NCBI GenBank assembly: GCA_934277615.1
Contig: CAKQUV010000001.1
Location: 248,001-312,000, forward strand
DNA from: an uncultured Clostridia bacterium
Lineage (GTDB): Bacteria; Bacillota; Clostridia; Christensenellales; CAG-917
Reading direction: 5' to 3'
DNA length: 64,000 nucleotides
The position numbers and the translations under genes are program-made. The notes under the pieces are model-generated. The model worked only from the letters and a program-made list of their open reading frames with translations. It was not told where the DNA came from and ran no database searches. This document shows positions 24,677 through 33,708 of the stretch, in pieces. Numbering within the stretch: position 1 is the stretch's first letter; each line of letters opens with the position of its first letter.

Positions 24677-27637
24677 ATGAAGAAATTCAGCATCAAATCT
24701 TTGCTGGTTCTTGTTCTCGCACTTGTGCTTGCTCTCTCTCTCGTTCTTGTTGCTTGCAACAAAGAAGAGCCCGAGCCGGAGCCGCAAGGCCACACGGCAA
24801 GCGAGTATTTCACAAAGTTGTGGGATTTGTCCAAGAGCATCGGCAATGAAACGATCGCAAAAGACCAAAACATCGCAGTCAGCGCAGACCTTGGTGTGGA
24901 ACTTGCAATCAAGTCTACAAGCAACAAAGCAGTGACCAAGAGAATCTCGGTAGGTTTTGCAATCGACGCCGTGTTGGACAGACACAATGTGAGAACAGCC
25001 GAGGAAATCGAAAAAGGCACGTTCAACAATGCCAACGTCAGCAAAGACACAGCGTTGAAGGTCAAAGTTTATGATATGGCGACAGGCGAAAACTGGGCAA
25101 CCGTGTACTATTTTGTCGGCGACGCAGGCAATATCTATATCGATTTCGCAGGTCAAAACATCATTCTCCCGTTCGATTATGCAAACGACCAACTTGGCAG
25201 CTGGCTCAGCAAGACCATCTTTGAAGACCAAACGATGGAAGTGTATGACACAGAGCTGCAAGACGGTTATGTCTATGATAAGAATACCAAATACTATCTT
25301 GACGAAGATGGTGATAATAAGGAGATCAAACAGGGCACAAGCACCAAATATACCGACGTATATTACAAGGGCAAAGCTGCCATCGGAAGCATCCTTTCCA
25401 CGTTGTCTCAAAAGATGGGCGCAAACTGGAACTTGAACGTTCTCGTCAACGACGTGCTCAGCCTCATCAAGAGAGCGTCCACGAGCCAAATGGATCTTGC
25501 GGAATCGCTTGGCGGCATCGCAAGTGGCGTCGGCATTAAACCGAGAGATCTTTATGACGCCAACGGCAACCTCAGCATTGAGAAGATTTTGACCAGCAGC
25601 AACATTGCAAAAATCCTCTTTGCAAACGTAAGCGCACCCAAAACGGAAAACGGCGTAACAACCTATACCATCCCTATTAATACAAAAGGAGCTCTCTCCG
25701 CTGTTATCGGTGCGGCATCCCCGTTGCTTTCCGACTTGTCCGTTCTTGCTCTTGAATTCAAAGAGAAAGACAATGCAATCCAAAGCTTCTCCGTAAAAGC
25801 CGATTTGAGAAACCTCGCAACAAGCGAGAATGAATATCCGGCATTGACGGTTTCCATCAACACGCTTAAGTTCAGAGGCGTTGATCAGGGCAAAACTTCC
25901 GACTTTGTCAAGATGGAAACAGAAAAGAGCAAATACAGCTCCGAAGTCGCACTCGATTTCGCAGTTGCACTCGACGTTGATGGCATCACAATCAGACCGT
26001 CCTTGATCCCCAACAGAAACCCGCACTTTGAGACTGTTCAAGACATCGTTCTCGACGGACAACTTGTTGTCGCTCTCAAAGGCAAACTCGATCTTGCAAA
26101 CAAAGAGAACAACGGCACCAAAGCACTCGCAACGATTTCTTATCAAGCGAAAGGCGAAAAAGCAGGCGATCTCCTCAGCGCAACTTTCACAGGCAACAGA
26201 CTTGCAGTCAAGCTCAACCAAGACCTCAAAGTCAAGACAACGACTACAACCGACGCAGGCGCTGTTGAAGTTTCTCTCGCAGAAACGCTCGTCAATTGCT
26301 TCGGCGGATACGTGTTTGACGGTCTCAAGGGCGCGTTCGGCTCCGCAGCAGACGCGTTTGACCAATTCGCAAAGGTGTTCTTCACGGCAGGAGAAGGCGA
26401 CAGCCTCAACTACTACTCTCTCAACCCCAACTTCAAGGGCGCAGTGTGGGACAACATCAACATCGTTCCTTTGTTCCAAAAGGGCGTCAACTGGATTGTT
26501 GAGAAACTCGGCGGCAAAGGTCTTGTAGATCCCGATGCAAAGACTTCCGCAATCAATATTACGGCTATTGCAAACACAATCACCAAAGTCATCCCGCTCT
26601 TCACAACAGGCACGGACGGCATCACCGTAACGGTTGACAACATCAACAAAGTCATCTCCAACATCGGTCGTGAGTTTGACGACAATATGAGCGAAAACGG
26701 CAACGTTGAGTCCATCACCAAGTGGGACAACGGCAACTGGATCCCCGATATGGCAAAACTCCTCGTCATCGCGGGCACGACCTACAACACACCTGCAGTC
26801 CAAGACGAGATCACGGTTTCCGCAGCAGATATCGAGATGTTCAAGAACGCAGAGCGTGAGAGATATGCACTTGCATACTACAACGTTTCCGAAGCGAGAA
26901 TCGTTGAAGCGAGAGAAGTTTATAAGGGCAAGACTGACGACCAAATCAGAATAGCTCTTGCAAGCGAAGACTTCAAGGCATATGCAAACACCAAAGCCAT
27001 CAAAGAAGCAGGTCTTACGGAAGATCGCAACAACAACAAGGCAGAGGCGGTCAAATATCTCGAAACGAAAGTAACAGAGAAAGAAATCGAAGCGGCAAAG
27101 AAGCTTGAAGACAACAAAGGCAAAACCGATGCTGAAATCAGAACCAAACTCGCAACCGCAAATTATGACAACATGTCTGCAGCCAAGAAGGATGAGTTGC
27201 TTCTCACATTGAGCAAGACCGAGGGTTACACGATAACGCTCGAATATGTTGGCAAGACAGATGCAGAACTCAAGTTGGATGAAAAATACGCAGCCCTCAT
27301 TGCAGACATCGACAAGGCTATCCTCGCGTCGAAAGAAAACAATGCAAACGGCATCACCGCGATTAGATTCATCGATAAGAAAGATGCGGAAATCACGGCA
27401 CTTGTCAAAGCAGACAAAGCGTTTATGGCAGAACTTCTTGCATCTTCCGCAGTAGTCAAGGTCAATATGAGCGGCAGCACGGGATTCTCTCTTGCAATCA
27501 ACGCAAAGGTTGCAGACGCAACTGTCGGCATCTCCCTCAAAGTCGGCGCATACGAACTTGGTAAAGACGATATTACCGATATCGCAAAAGACGTTACCGC
27601 AGACAGCCACGACGGTTGGTTCTACCTTGCATTCTAA
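24677..27637 (+). CDS. Large lipoprotein with C-terminal GKTD repeats
   Basis: This 986-residue protein starts MKKFSIKSLLVLVLALVLA and has the lipobox LVAC, then an EEPEPEPQ linker. The long middle part is rich in beta-type and Asn/Thr/Lys segments, with paragraphs such as SVGFAIDAVLD and KVKVYDMATGE; no catalytic motif is recognised. Near residues 730-910 is a helical Lys/Glu-rich region with a recurring unit: YKGKTDDQIRIAL, NKGKTDAEIRTKL, YVGKTDAELKLD and IDKKDAEITAL. The ATG at 24677 has a perfect CAGGAGGCAATT ribosome binding site; the frame is open further upstream but not supported. It has its own promoter and terminator. A role in surface binding or nutrient capture is possible but unproven. 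Confidence 0.82.
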   Translation: MKKFSIKSLLVLVLALVLALSLVLVACNKEEPEPEPQGHTASEYFTKLWDLSKSIGNETIAKDQNIAVSADLGVELAIKSTSNKAVTKRISVGFAIDAVLDRHNVRTAEEIEKGTFNNANVSKDTALKVKVYDMATGENWATVYYFVGDAGNIYIDFAGQNIILPFDYANDQLGSWLSKTIFEDQTMEVYDTELQDGYVYDKNTKYYLDEDGDNKEIKQGTSTKYTDVYYKGKAAIGSILSTLSQKMGANWNLNVLVNDVLSLIKRASTSQMDLAESLGGIASGVGIKPRDLYDANGNLSIEKILTSSNIAKILFANVSAPKTENGVTTYTIPINTKGALSAVIGAASPLLSDLSVLALEFKEKDNAIQSFSVKADLRNLATSENEYPALTVSINTLKFRGVDQGKTSDFVKMETEKSKYSSEVALDFAVALDVDGITIRPSLIPNRNPHFETVQDIVLDGQLVVALKGKLDLANKENNGTKALATISYQAKGEKAGDLLSATFTGNRLAVKLNQDLKVKTTTTTDAGAVEVSLAETLVNCFGGYVFDGLKGAFGSAADAFDQFAKVFFTAGEGDSLNYYSLNPNFKGAVWDNINIVPLFQKGVNWIVEKLGGKGLVDPDAKTSAINITAIANTITKVIPLFTTGTDGITVTVDNINKVISNIGREFDDNMSENGNVESITKWDNGNWIPDMAKLLVIAGTTYNTPAVQDEITVSAADIEMFKNAERERYALAYYNVSEARIVEAREVYKGKTDDQIRIALASEDFKAYANTKAIKEAGLTEDRNNNKAEAVKYLETKVTEKEIEAAKKLEDNKGKTDAEIRTKLATANYDNMSAAKKDELLLTLSKTEGYTITLEYVGKTDAELKLDEKYAALIADIDKAILASKENNANGITAIRFIDKKDAEITALVKADKAFMAELLASSAVVKVNMSGSTGFSLAINAKVADATVGISLKVGAYELGKDDITDIAKDVTADSHDGWFYLAF

Positions 27638-27666
27638 TTGTTTGCAGTAGAAGCACGCAATCACAA

Positions 27667-27700
27667 TCAAAAGCACTCGCAGCAATGCGAGTGCTTTTTC
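27667..27700 (+). terminator. Terminator of the large lipoprotein gene
   Basis: AAAAGCACTCGC pairs with GCGAGTGCTTTT over AGCAAT, followed by TC and AT-rich sequence. Confidence 0.85.
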
Positions 27701-27714
27701 AATCTTTTATACGC

Positions 27715-28430
27715 AGTCTGCCCATTCAAGGGAGTGCTTATTAACGGAATGTGCTTATTCGGAGTTCGAGCCGCAGGGCGGCGAGTGGATAAGAGCCGAG
27801 CTTGCGTCGCACACAAGGCTTTTAGCCGCAATTGCCAAAAATGCCAATTGCTTGCTTTTTGCCTTGGTGTTCCTTTTTCCCTTCACACAAAAGACTGCGC
27901 TTTCATCTAATAACTCAATCGTCAATTCGCTTGTCTTTTGTGTGTGGGAGCCTTGTGTGTGTAGTACGAGAATGCGTGGCATTCTGTTGCATAGCGCCAC
28001 GCAGGCGAAGTGATATAACAAGAGAACGATACCTATCTATGCGAGCGCCGTAAGGAGCGAAGCGACGGAATAGCGATTGCTACGGAGTCAATCGCGTCTT
28101 GCCCCGCTTGCGAACGATGTTTGTTTAAAAAGAGAAATGACATCTATTTGAGCAATATGGGCGCTACGCGTTAAGCAACCCGTCTGGTAGACGAGTTGTA
28201 GCCAAAGCGAACGAGGCGGATTGCGGTGCGCAAACGCCGAAGTCCAAAGCCCGAAGGGAAGGGGTGATGTTGTGTTTAAGAGTTGTTACGCACTCTATAT
28301 AATATTGGGAAAACACCGTGAGGAAGGGGGGAAAGTTGCATTTAATTATATTTATATAGAAATGCCGGCGTGTCCGGGAAGAGGGAGGGGGAATTGCATT
28401 AAAGGAGTTACTACTATCCTCGTTCATTGT
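27715..28430 (+). repeat. Family B dispersed repeat, composite copy B5
   Basis: This is the longest copy. From 27725 it shows the GTGCTTATTCGGAGTTCGAG start. At 27808-27965 it holds a nested module (CACACAAGGCT ... AGCCTTGTGTG outside, TTCACACAAAAGAC ... GTCTTTTGTGTG inside) that recurs in B7. Then come GATACCTATCTATGCGAG, the GCGATTG/CAATCGC module (28073-28095) and TTAAGCAACCCGTCTGGTAG with arms CGTCT/AGACG. It ends with ATGCCGGCGTGTCCGGGAAG. No gene is credible between 27638 and 28464. Confidence 0.7.
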
Positions 28431-28458
28431 TGATTTTTTAAGTGTGTGCTGTTATAAT
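28430..28458 (+). promoter_or_regulatory. Promoter positioned for a leaderless mRNA
   Basis: TTGATT (28430-28435), 17 bp, TATAAT (28453-28458). The next gene's ATG is at 28465, so the expected transcription start coincides with the start codon. Confidence 0.7.
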
Positions 28459-28464
28459 ACTCTC

Positions 28465-29790
28465 ATGGACGAAATTAAGAAAAAAGCGGTAAGTGCAGAA
28501 GATTTGCTTGACGGCGGCGATTTCATCGTCGAGTTTTCCGATGAACTCAAAAAATATCCGCATCGCATAACCGGTAGTGCGGACGAAACCGCATGCGCTC
28601 GCGCCATTCGCAACCGTTTGCATGACGAAACCGACGCCAAAACGCGTCTCGAGGCATTCAACGCCTATCCCATGTTCGGAAGAGGCTCGTTTATGTATTT
28701 GGGCATATGGTATGCGCTTTGCTACGTGGTCTATTTCGCGTCGTTTGCAGGCGGCAGGGTGGCAGGTGCGCTTATTACGTTGTTATCTCTCGTTATGTTT
28801 TTGGCAGGCGGCAGCGTAATTCTTTTGCAATATCTAGGCAAGCGCAAATTGCTTGGCATATACCCAAAGAAAGTATCCTACAACGTCGTGAGCGAATACA
28901 GCAAATCGGACAATCCCTCACGCACGTTCATTATAGCCGACAATCACGACGCAATGCTCGGCAGCGCAGTCAAAGATTTTGACCTTATGCGCAAGCTCTC
29001 CATGATTATCGCGCCCGTATCCGTATTCGTTTTCGTGCTTTTCTGCATCCTCAAGATGTCAATCGGCACGGACGGCGCAAACGTCGCCGCCAAGATATCC
29101 GCTTTCACGATTTTCCCGTTCATATCGGGCGTATTCGGCATTTTGGCGTTTATCTTGCACTTTTCGCCTCTCGAAAAGTATTCCCGAGCCAACAACGGCG
29201 TTGCGACTTCGGTCGCAATGGCAACCTATGCATATTTTGTGGACAGAGATGAAAAACTAGCCGACGACGCAAGGATAGTCTACGTTTCATTCGGCGGCGA
29301 AAACAGCGGACATTGCGGCTCATACGAGTTTGTGGAAGCGCACCCCGAGTACGCAGGCGCAAAAGTGCTTTGCATAGGCGACATAGCCGGCGACGCGCTC
29401 CAAGTGGCAGAATACGACGCCGTGCGCAGGATCACGTTCTCCACGGACATGGTTGCAACCCTGCACGCAAGCGCAATCGAGCAGGATATACCGCTCAAAA
29501 CCGCTCGCCACGACGATTTGAAACACAAGTTCAATTCCTTGCACGGATATATGTCCAACGCGTTTGTCAAGAACGGCAATCCAAGCGCCACCGTACTTGC
29601 CAAGGACTATTCCCAAAAGTGCGGCGCAATCTCACGTGAAACAATGGAAGACTTGTTCTCCCTCTGCGTCGGCGCTATGGAAAAACTTATGTCCTCCGCT
29701 TCGCATGAACCCGTCAAAGAGCAAAAGCAAGACATTACGCAAGTCGCGCCTTCCGCGGATATGCAAATCGTGGACGTGGAGAGCAAATAA
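28465..29790 (+). CDS. M28-like membrane-embedded peptidase homologue
   Basis: This 441-residue protein resembles family M28 metallopeptidases interrupted by membrane segments. An N-terminal DELKKYPHRITGSADET block and an ADNHDA motif (HxD of M28) are followed by FGGENSGHCGSYEFVEAH (matching FGAEExGxxGS) and VLCIGDIAGD (matching the metal-binding Asp). Hydrophobic segments lie near residues 73-92, 95-120, 174-195 and 205-232. The second Glu of the usual EE pair is Asn, so catalytic activity is doubtful. The ATG at 28465 sits six bases after a TATAAT box, with no ribosome binding site. A PfoR-like permease gene follows 124 bp downstream. Function is unknown. Confidence 0.7.
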   Translation: MDEIKKKAVSAEDLLDGGDFIVEFSDELKKYPHRITGSADETACARAIRNRLHDETDAKTRLEAFNAYPMFGRGSFMYLGIWYALCYVVYFASFAGGRVAGALITLLSLVMFLAGGSVILLQYLGKRKLLGIYPKKVSYNVVSEYSKSDNPSRTFIIADNHDAMLGSAVKDFDLMRKLSMIIAPVSVFVFVLFCILKMSIGTDGANVAAKISAFTIFPFISGVFGILAFILHFSPLEKYSRANNGVATSVAMATYAYFVDRDEKLADDARIVYVSFGGENSGHCGSYEFVEAHPEYAGAKVLCIGDIAGDALQVAEYDAVRRITFSTDMVATLHASAIEQDIPLKTARHDDLKHKFNSLHGYMSNAFVKNGNPSATVLAKDYSQKCGAISRETMEDLFSLCVGAMEKLMSSASHEPVKEQKQDITQVAPSADMQIVDVESK

Positions 29791-29880
29791 GCGCCGCAAA
29801 CATACAATAAACAATCACAAATCAAGACAAATAGTCAAAATCGGCAGTTAAAACGTCGATTTTGAACAAATAAACATATA

Positions 29881-29902
29881 GTTTGCGTGGTTAAGCGCAA
29901 AC
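29881..29902 (+). promoter_or_regulatory. Hairpin in front of the PfoR-like gene
   Basis: GTTTGCG and CGCAAAC pair over an 8-nt loop, ending a few bases before the CAGGGG ribosome binding site of the next gene. It could modulate translation; no known riboswitch is recognised. Confidence 0.4.
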
Positions 29903-29914
29903 GACAGGGGATAT

Positions 29915-31234
29915 ATGCAAAACGATGATAGAATTTTTAACGCGATTGAAACAGAGGATCAATCGCAAGTAGCAACCGACGTGGAAACCGCCGTCGAACA
30001 AGCGCAATCGGAAGCCGAAACCGAATCCGCCACGCAATCGGAAAACACGGTTGACACCGCCGAGCAAGACGAGCAAGCGTCGGGACAAGGGCATATTTTT
30101 GATTACGCCAATACGCATTTGACAGGCAAACAACGTTTTGTCGAATGGCTTAAGCGCGCAAGCAAGCGTTACTTTATAGACGCGTTTTCAGGCATGGCGC
30201 AAGGTCTTTTCTGCACGCTTATTGCAGGTACGATACTGGCGCAAATTGCCTCTTGGTGCGGCGATAACGGATTTGCGCATTTCCTTGCGTATCTTGCCAA
30301 AATTGCCAAAATGCTTATGGGCGCGGGTATCGGCATAGGTATAGCGCACAAGCTCGGCGCAAAACCGCTCGTCATCTTCACGGCGGCTGTTACGGGTATG
30401 GTCGGTGCGTTCGCAGGCAACCTCGTCGAGGTTATGTGCCACAATGCCACGTGGACGTACGTGTTCGGCGCGCCCGGAAATCCCATCGGCTCATACGTCG
30501 TCGCGCTTATCACCGTCGAACTTGCAGGCTTGTATGTCGGCAAAACAAAACTCGACATAATCCTCGTTCCGCTCGGAATGATGGCAATGTGCATCTTCTC
30601 CGTGTTCGTCGCATGGCCGCTTATCAAACTCATTGAATACATCGGCATCGCAATGGCACTTGCAATTCAAGCAGGCGTAGCCGTCAAAATCCTCGTCGGT
30701 ATATTTATCGCCGTCGTCATGGGCGTATTGCTCACAATGCCAACCTCGTCCGCAGCAATTTGGATAGCGGTAGCGGCGGCAGTTCCTGCCGAGTACGAAG
30801 AGGCGCTTATGATAGCCGGCGGCGCGGCGGTCGCGGGTTGCTCGGCGCATATGATAGGCTTTGCCGTGGCAAGTTTCAGAGAAAACGGAGTCGGCGGACT
30901 TATCTCCCAAGGCATCGGCACTTCAATGTTGCAAATTCCCAACATTATGAAACATCCGCTCATAATGGTTCCCGAAATCGTCGCAAGCGCAGTATGCGGA
31001 CTTGTCGCCGTGCTTATGGGGCTTCGTTGCAACGCAGCGGGCGGCGGAATGGGCACGTCGGGGCTTGTCGGCGTATTCGGCGCAATCGACGCGTCCAAAG
31101 GAGTCATTCCCGATTGGCAACTTGCGCTCGGCATAATCCTATGCATGTTTGTATTGCCTGCCGCAATATCCTTCGGCGTAAGCGAGCTTATGCGCAAGAC
31201 GGGCGCAATCAAATTCGGCGATCAAAAACTTTGA
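29915..31234 (+). CDS. PfoR-like PTS EIIC-type membrane protein
   Basis: This 439-residue protein has an acidic, low-complexity N-terminal tail of about 75 residues (rich in Glu, Gln, Thr, Ser), unlike most relatives. A membrane domain of about ten segments follows, with motifs GIGIGIAHKLGAKPLVIF, LTMPTSSAAIWIA and NAAGGGMGTSGLVGVFGA. It matches the PTS_EIIC_2 family, which includes PfoR of Clostridium perfringens. No EIIA/EIIB domains are fused or adjacent, so a sugar-phosphotransferase role is uncertain; members are usually annotated as regulators or transporters. The ATG at 29915 has CAGGGGATAT upstream. It is probably co-transcribed with the M28-like gene. Confidence 0.8.
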   Translation: MQNDDRIFNAIETEDQSQVATDVETAVEQAQSEAETESATQSENTVDTAEQDEQASGQGHIFDYANTHLTGKQRFVEWLKRASKRYFIDAFSGMAQGLFCTLIAGTILAQIASWCGDNGFAHFLAYLAKIAKMLMGAGIGIGIAHKLGAKPLVIFTAAVTGMVGAFAGNLVEVMCHNATWTYVFGAPGNPIGSYVVALITVELAGLYVGKTKLDIILVPLGMMAMCIFSVFVAWPLIKLIEYIGIAMALAIQAGVAVKILVGIFIAVVMGVLLTMPTSSAAIWIAVAAAVPAEYEEALMIAGGAAVAGCSAHMIGFAVASFRENGVGGLISQGIGTSMLQIPNIMKHPLIMVPEIVASAVCGLVAVLMGLRCNAAGGGMGTSGLVGVFGAIDASKGVIPDWQLALGIILCMFVLPAAISFGVSELMRKTGAIKFGDQKL

Positions 31235-31336
31235 TTGTCGAAAAAGCAGGGAAGAGCGAGCGTTTTTCAAGAACAATCGCAAACCGCAGTGAAAATCACA
31301 AACAAAAAACCTAACAAAACAAACGAAAACAACCAA

Positions 31337-31367
31337 TGAAAAAGCGCACGGTATCGTGCGCTTTTCT
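31337..31367. terminator. Bidirectional terminator between the PfoR-like and kinase genes
   Basis: AAAAAGCGCACG pairs with CGTGCGCTTTT over GTAT, with A and T tracts on the two sides; the flanking genes converge. Confidence 0.8.
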
Positions 31368-31422
31368 ATTGTGATATTTAGCGTTCTTGATATTTTCGCA
31401 AATACGCTAGATGTGGGAACAA

Positions 31423-32697
31423 TTACAATTCAAACAACTTTTTGCGTTTTTTAGGAACTATCGGCGTTCCGTCTTTTTTCTTTTTGAGCAAGGGTATATA
31501 CACGTCGAACACCGTTCCTTTGCCCTCTATTCCGTGGCACTCGATTGTTCCGTCATGCGCCTTCACGGTCGCCGCGGCAATGGAAAGCCCAAGCCCGAAA
31601 CTCTGATTATCTTCATTTTTTCTCGCGCCGTCCGAGCGGTAGAACCTATCAAAGACGTGCTCTGCTTCTTCTTTGGATATGCTTTCACCCGTATTCATAA
31701 CGGACAAATGCGCGTTTTTGGCGTCGGCGGTGAGTTTTGCGCCCACTTTCCCGTTTTGACCGCAATACTTGATTGCGTTGTCAAGCAGTATAATCACAAG
31801 TCTTTCAAGCGACTTTGCCTCGCCGTATACTTCGATATTCGATTGGAAGTCGGATAGTAATTTTACGTTCTTTTCAAAGCACGTTGCTTCGAAGCTCAAA
31901 CACGCGCCCTCGGCAATCTCGCTGAAATCGACGGGGCATTTTGGCAGTTCGCTTTGCTCCAATTTGCTCAGTTCCAACATCGAATTAACGAGGTCTTTCA
32001 TACGTATAAGTTGCGTAGTTATGGACTCTATCCACTTTTCGTTGTCCGCCACCGTCGATTGCGGTTCGCTCTTTATAACGCTTAAATTGGTGCCGATAAT
32101 GGTAAGAGGGGTTTTGAGTTCGTGTGAAGCGTTGGCGATGAGGTCGCGCTGTTTGGACATTGCGCTCGCCACGGGGTTGAGTAGTCTAGCCGAGGAGAGA
32201 AGCGCCAGCAACGCCACAAACACAACGGATATGCAGTAGAGTAGCGTAACCATAATCGCGGTGTTTGCAAGTTGCGTATGGTAGGACGTGCGGTCGATAA
32301 AAGCGTACAGCGTGCCGGAGTCCAATTGTTTGCTCGCAACCACAAAGTACCTGTTGTTCACGCGGAATTTTCCTTGCTTGGTTTGAACGGCAACGTTGAT
32401 GATTTTTTCAACGTCTTCGGGGCTATAAATGTCGAGATTGCCGGATATTTCTTCCTTGCCGTCATTGCCTTTGTACACGTACACGCACTTCAAATCGTTC
32501 ACCACGTCGTCGTTGTGTTTTTCGGGATTCTCAAGCGCCTTGTCAAGCGAGGTCCTTATAAAAACGTCGTTTGAAGCGTACACCACGCCAAACAATCCGC
32601 CAAGCACTATAAGCAGGAAAACCGCCGCTATCACAGTGGTGGTAATCGTATAATTGAGGCGTTGTTTTCTTATAAGGTCAAGGTTGATTTTTTTCAT
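31423..32697 (-). CDS. Sensor histidine kinase of a two-component system
   Basis: This 424-residue membrane kinase has a first membrane segment near residues 18-40, an extracytoplasmic sensor region of about 100 residues (41-143) and a second segment near 146-170. The HisKA dimerisation helix has His192 in NASHELKTPL. The ATPase domain has an N box (LLDNAIKYC), a DRFYRSDG F box and a GLGLSIAAATV G box. No HAMP domain is evident, so the second segment seems to connect directly to the HisKA helix. It lies 90 bp downstream of the response regulator gene, on the same strand and probably the same transcript. The stimulus cannot be inferred. Confidence 0.92.
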   Translation of the reverse strand: MKKINLDLIRKQRLNYTITTTVIAAVFLLIVLGGLFGVVYASNDVFIRTSLDKALENPEKHNDDVVNDLKCVYVYKGNDGKEEISGNLDIYSPEDVEKIINVAVQTKQGKFRVNNRYFVVASKQLDSGTLYAFIDRTSYHTQLANTAIMVTLLYCISVVFVALLALLSSARLLNPVASAMSKQRDLIANASHELKTPLTIIGTNLSVIKSEPQSTVADNEKWIESITTQLIRMKDLVNSMLELSKLEQSELPKCPVDFSEIAEGACLSFEATCFEKNVKLLSDFQSNIEVYGEAKSLERLVIILLDNAIKYCGQNGKVGAKLTADAKNAHLSVMNTGESISKEEAEHVFDRFYRSDGARKNEDNQSFGLGLSIAAATVKAHDGTIECHGIEGKGTVFDVYIPLLKKKKDGTPIVPKKRKKLFEL

Positions 32698-32787
32698 AAT
32701 CGACGTTTTATATTGCCATAATGATAAGATAAAGTCTTTTATTTGTAATTTTGCAACAAAAATGCGCGACTTTCGCCGCGCATTGTT

Positions 32788-33468
32788 TTATACCTTAGGT
32801 TGCGATAGTCTGTATCCCACGCCGCGGACGGATTCTATGGTGAAAGAAGCCTCCAAATGCGTCAATTTTTTGCGCAGGAAGGACATATACACTTCGAGGT
32901 TGTTGGACTCGAATTCGCTGTTAAGCCCCCACGCCTTGAGAATAAGATTTTCCTTTGTGGCGACAAAGTTGGGGTATTCGAAGAGGTATCTAAGCAATTC
33001 GAACTCTTTGCCCGTAAGGTTGATAGAGCCCTTTTGCGTCGACAGTGTAAACGTCGTCAAATCGAGCGATGCGTTTTGATATTCCAGCTTGTTGTCGCTA
33101 AGCAGTTTACCTCTTCTGCGGAGCACCGCGCGGATACGAGCGGAAAGCTCGTTGAAAGAAAACGGTTTGGACACATAGTCGTCCGCACCTTTATCAAGAC
33201 CTTCGATTTTATCTTTTTCGTCCGTGAGCGCAGTGAGCATAATCACAGGAGTTTCTATCTTTCTCGACCTCATTTTTGCCAACACCTCAAATCCGTTGAG
33301 TTTCGGCATCATCACGTCCAGCAGCACCATGTCGTACATGCCCGTCGATACAAAATTCAATCCGTCCGCGCCGTCATACACGCAGTCCACGTCATACCCG
33401 TCTTTCATCAGCATCTGCGCCAATGCCCTCGACAGTTCCTTTTCATCTTCAACAAGTAAAATTCTCAT
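32788..33468 (-). CDS. OmpR-family response regulator
   Basis: This 226-residue regulator has a receiver domain (acidic pocket in VEDEK at residues 6-10, phospho-acceptor D51 in LLDVMMP, a TALTD stretch and the KPF lysine near 101) and a C-terminal winged-helix DNA-binding domain ending VRGVGYRLSQPKV. I selected the ATG at 33468 because AGAGGTG lies at the right distance; an ATG six bases upstream is too close to it. It is first in a regulator-kinase operon driven by a promoter at 33498-33526. Nearest candidate targets are the adjacent TIR-GNAT operon or the PfoR-like gene, but no binding site is recognised. Confidence 0.93.
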   Translation of the reverse strand: MRILLVEDEKELSRALAQMLMKDGYDVDCVYDGADGLNFVSTGMYDMVLLDVMMPKLNGFEVLAKMRSRKIETPVIMLTALTDEKDKIEGLDKGADDYVSKPFSFNELSARIRAVLRRRGKLLSDNKLEYQNASLDLTTFTLSTQKGSINLTGKEFELLRYLFEYPNFVATKENLILKAWGLNSEFESNNLEVYMSFLRKKLTHLEASFTIESVRGVGYRLSQPKV

Positions 33469-33497
33469 ATCCATACACCTCTGCATTACAGATTGGT

Positions 33498-33526
33498 ATT
33501 ATAATACTTTTTGTATCTTAAATCAA
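33498..33526 (-). promoter_or_regulatory. Promoter of the two-component operon
   Basis: On the minus strand TTGATT (33526-33521), 17 bp, TATAAT (33503-33498). Confidence 0.75.
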
Positions 33527-33530
33527 CATT

Positions 33531-33655
33531 AAAAACGCACTAAACAGCGAATAACTTTGTCAGCACCCCGAGCCTAACAATTCATGTACTCTATGTACAT
33601 TAGGATTGTCATTCTCGGGGTGCTTCCTCGTTCTTCATCTGTTTATTGCGTTTTT
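33531..33655 (+). repeat. Family A covarying hairpin repeat, copy A7
   Basis: Outer arms AAAAACGCA/TGCGTTTTT plus AAACAG/CTGTTT; middle arms AGCACCCCGAG/CTCGGGGTGCT; core CAATTCATGTAC / GTACATTAGGATTG. Fixed loops AGCGAATAACTTTGTC and TTCCTCGTTCTTCATC lie between. It sits between the response-regulator promoter and the 3' end of the tandem GNAT gene. Confidence 0.78.
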
Positions 33656-33661
33656 ACCAAA

Positions 33662-33708
33662 CTCACAAAATCGCGAATGTCTTTGTCAGCCTTGCTCCAA
33701 AATCACGT
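33662..33708 (+). repeat. Family A repeat, 5' half copy A8
   Basis: ATCGCGAATGTCTTTGTCAG and CCAAAATCACGTACC match the left half of the family. It runs into the last codons of the tandem GNAT gene, as if the gene end were derived from or truncated by the element. Confidence 0.5.

Noticed and set aside
24245..27685. Very long open frame on the minus strand opposite the 986-aa lipoprotein
   Set aside because: It is Cys-rich with no family match, no ribosome binding site and extends into repeat B4. The opposite strand has a signal peptide, promoter, AGGAGG and terminator. It arises from codon bias.
28164..28427. Short frames inside family B copies (also 63528-63905, 4064-4402)
   Set aside because: They follow the repeat sequence, shift frame between copies and have no start signals.
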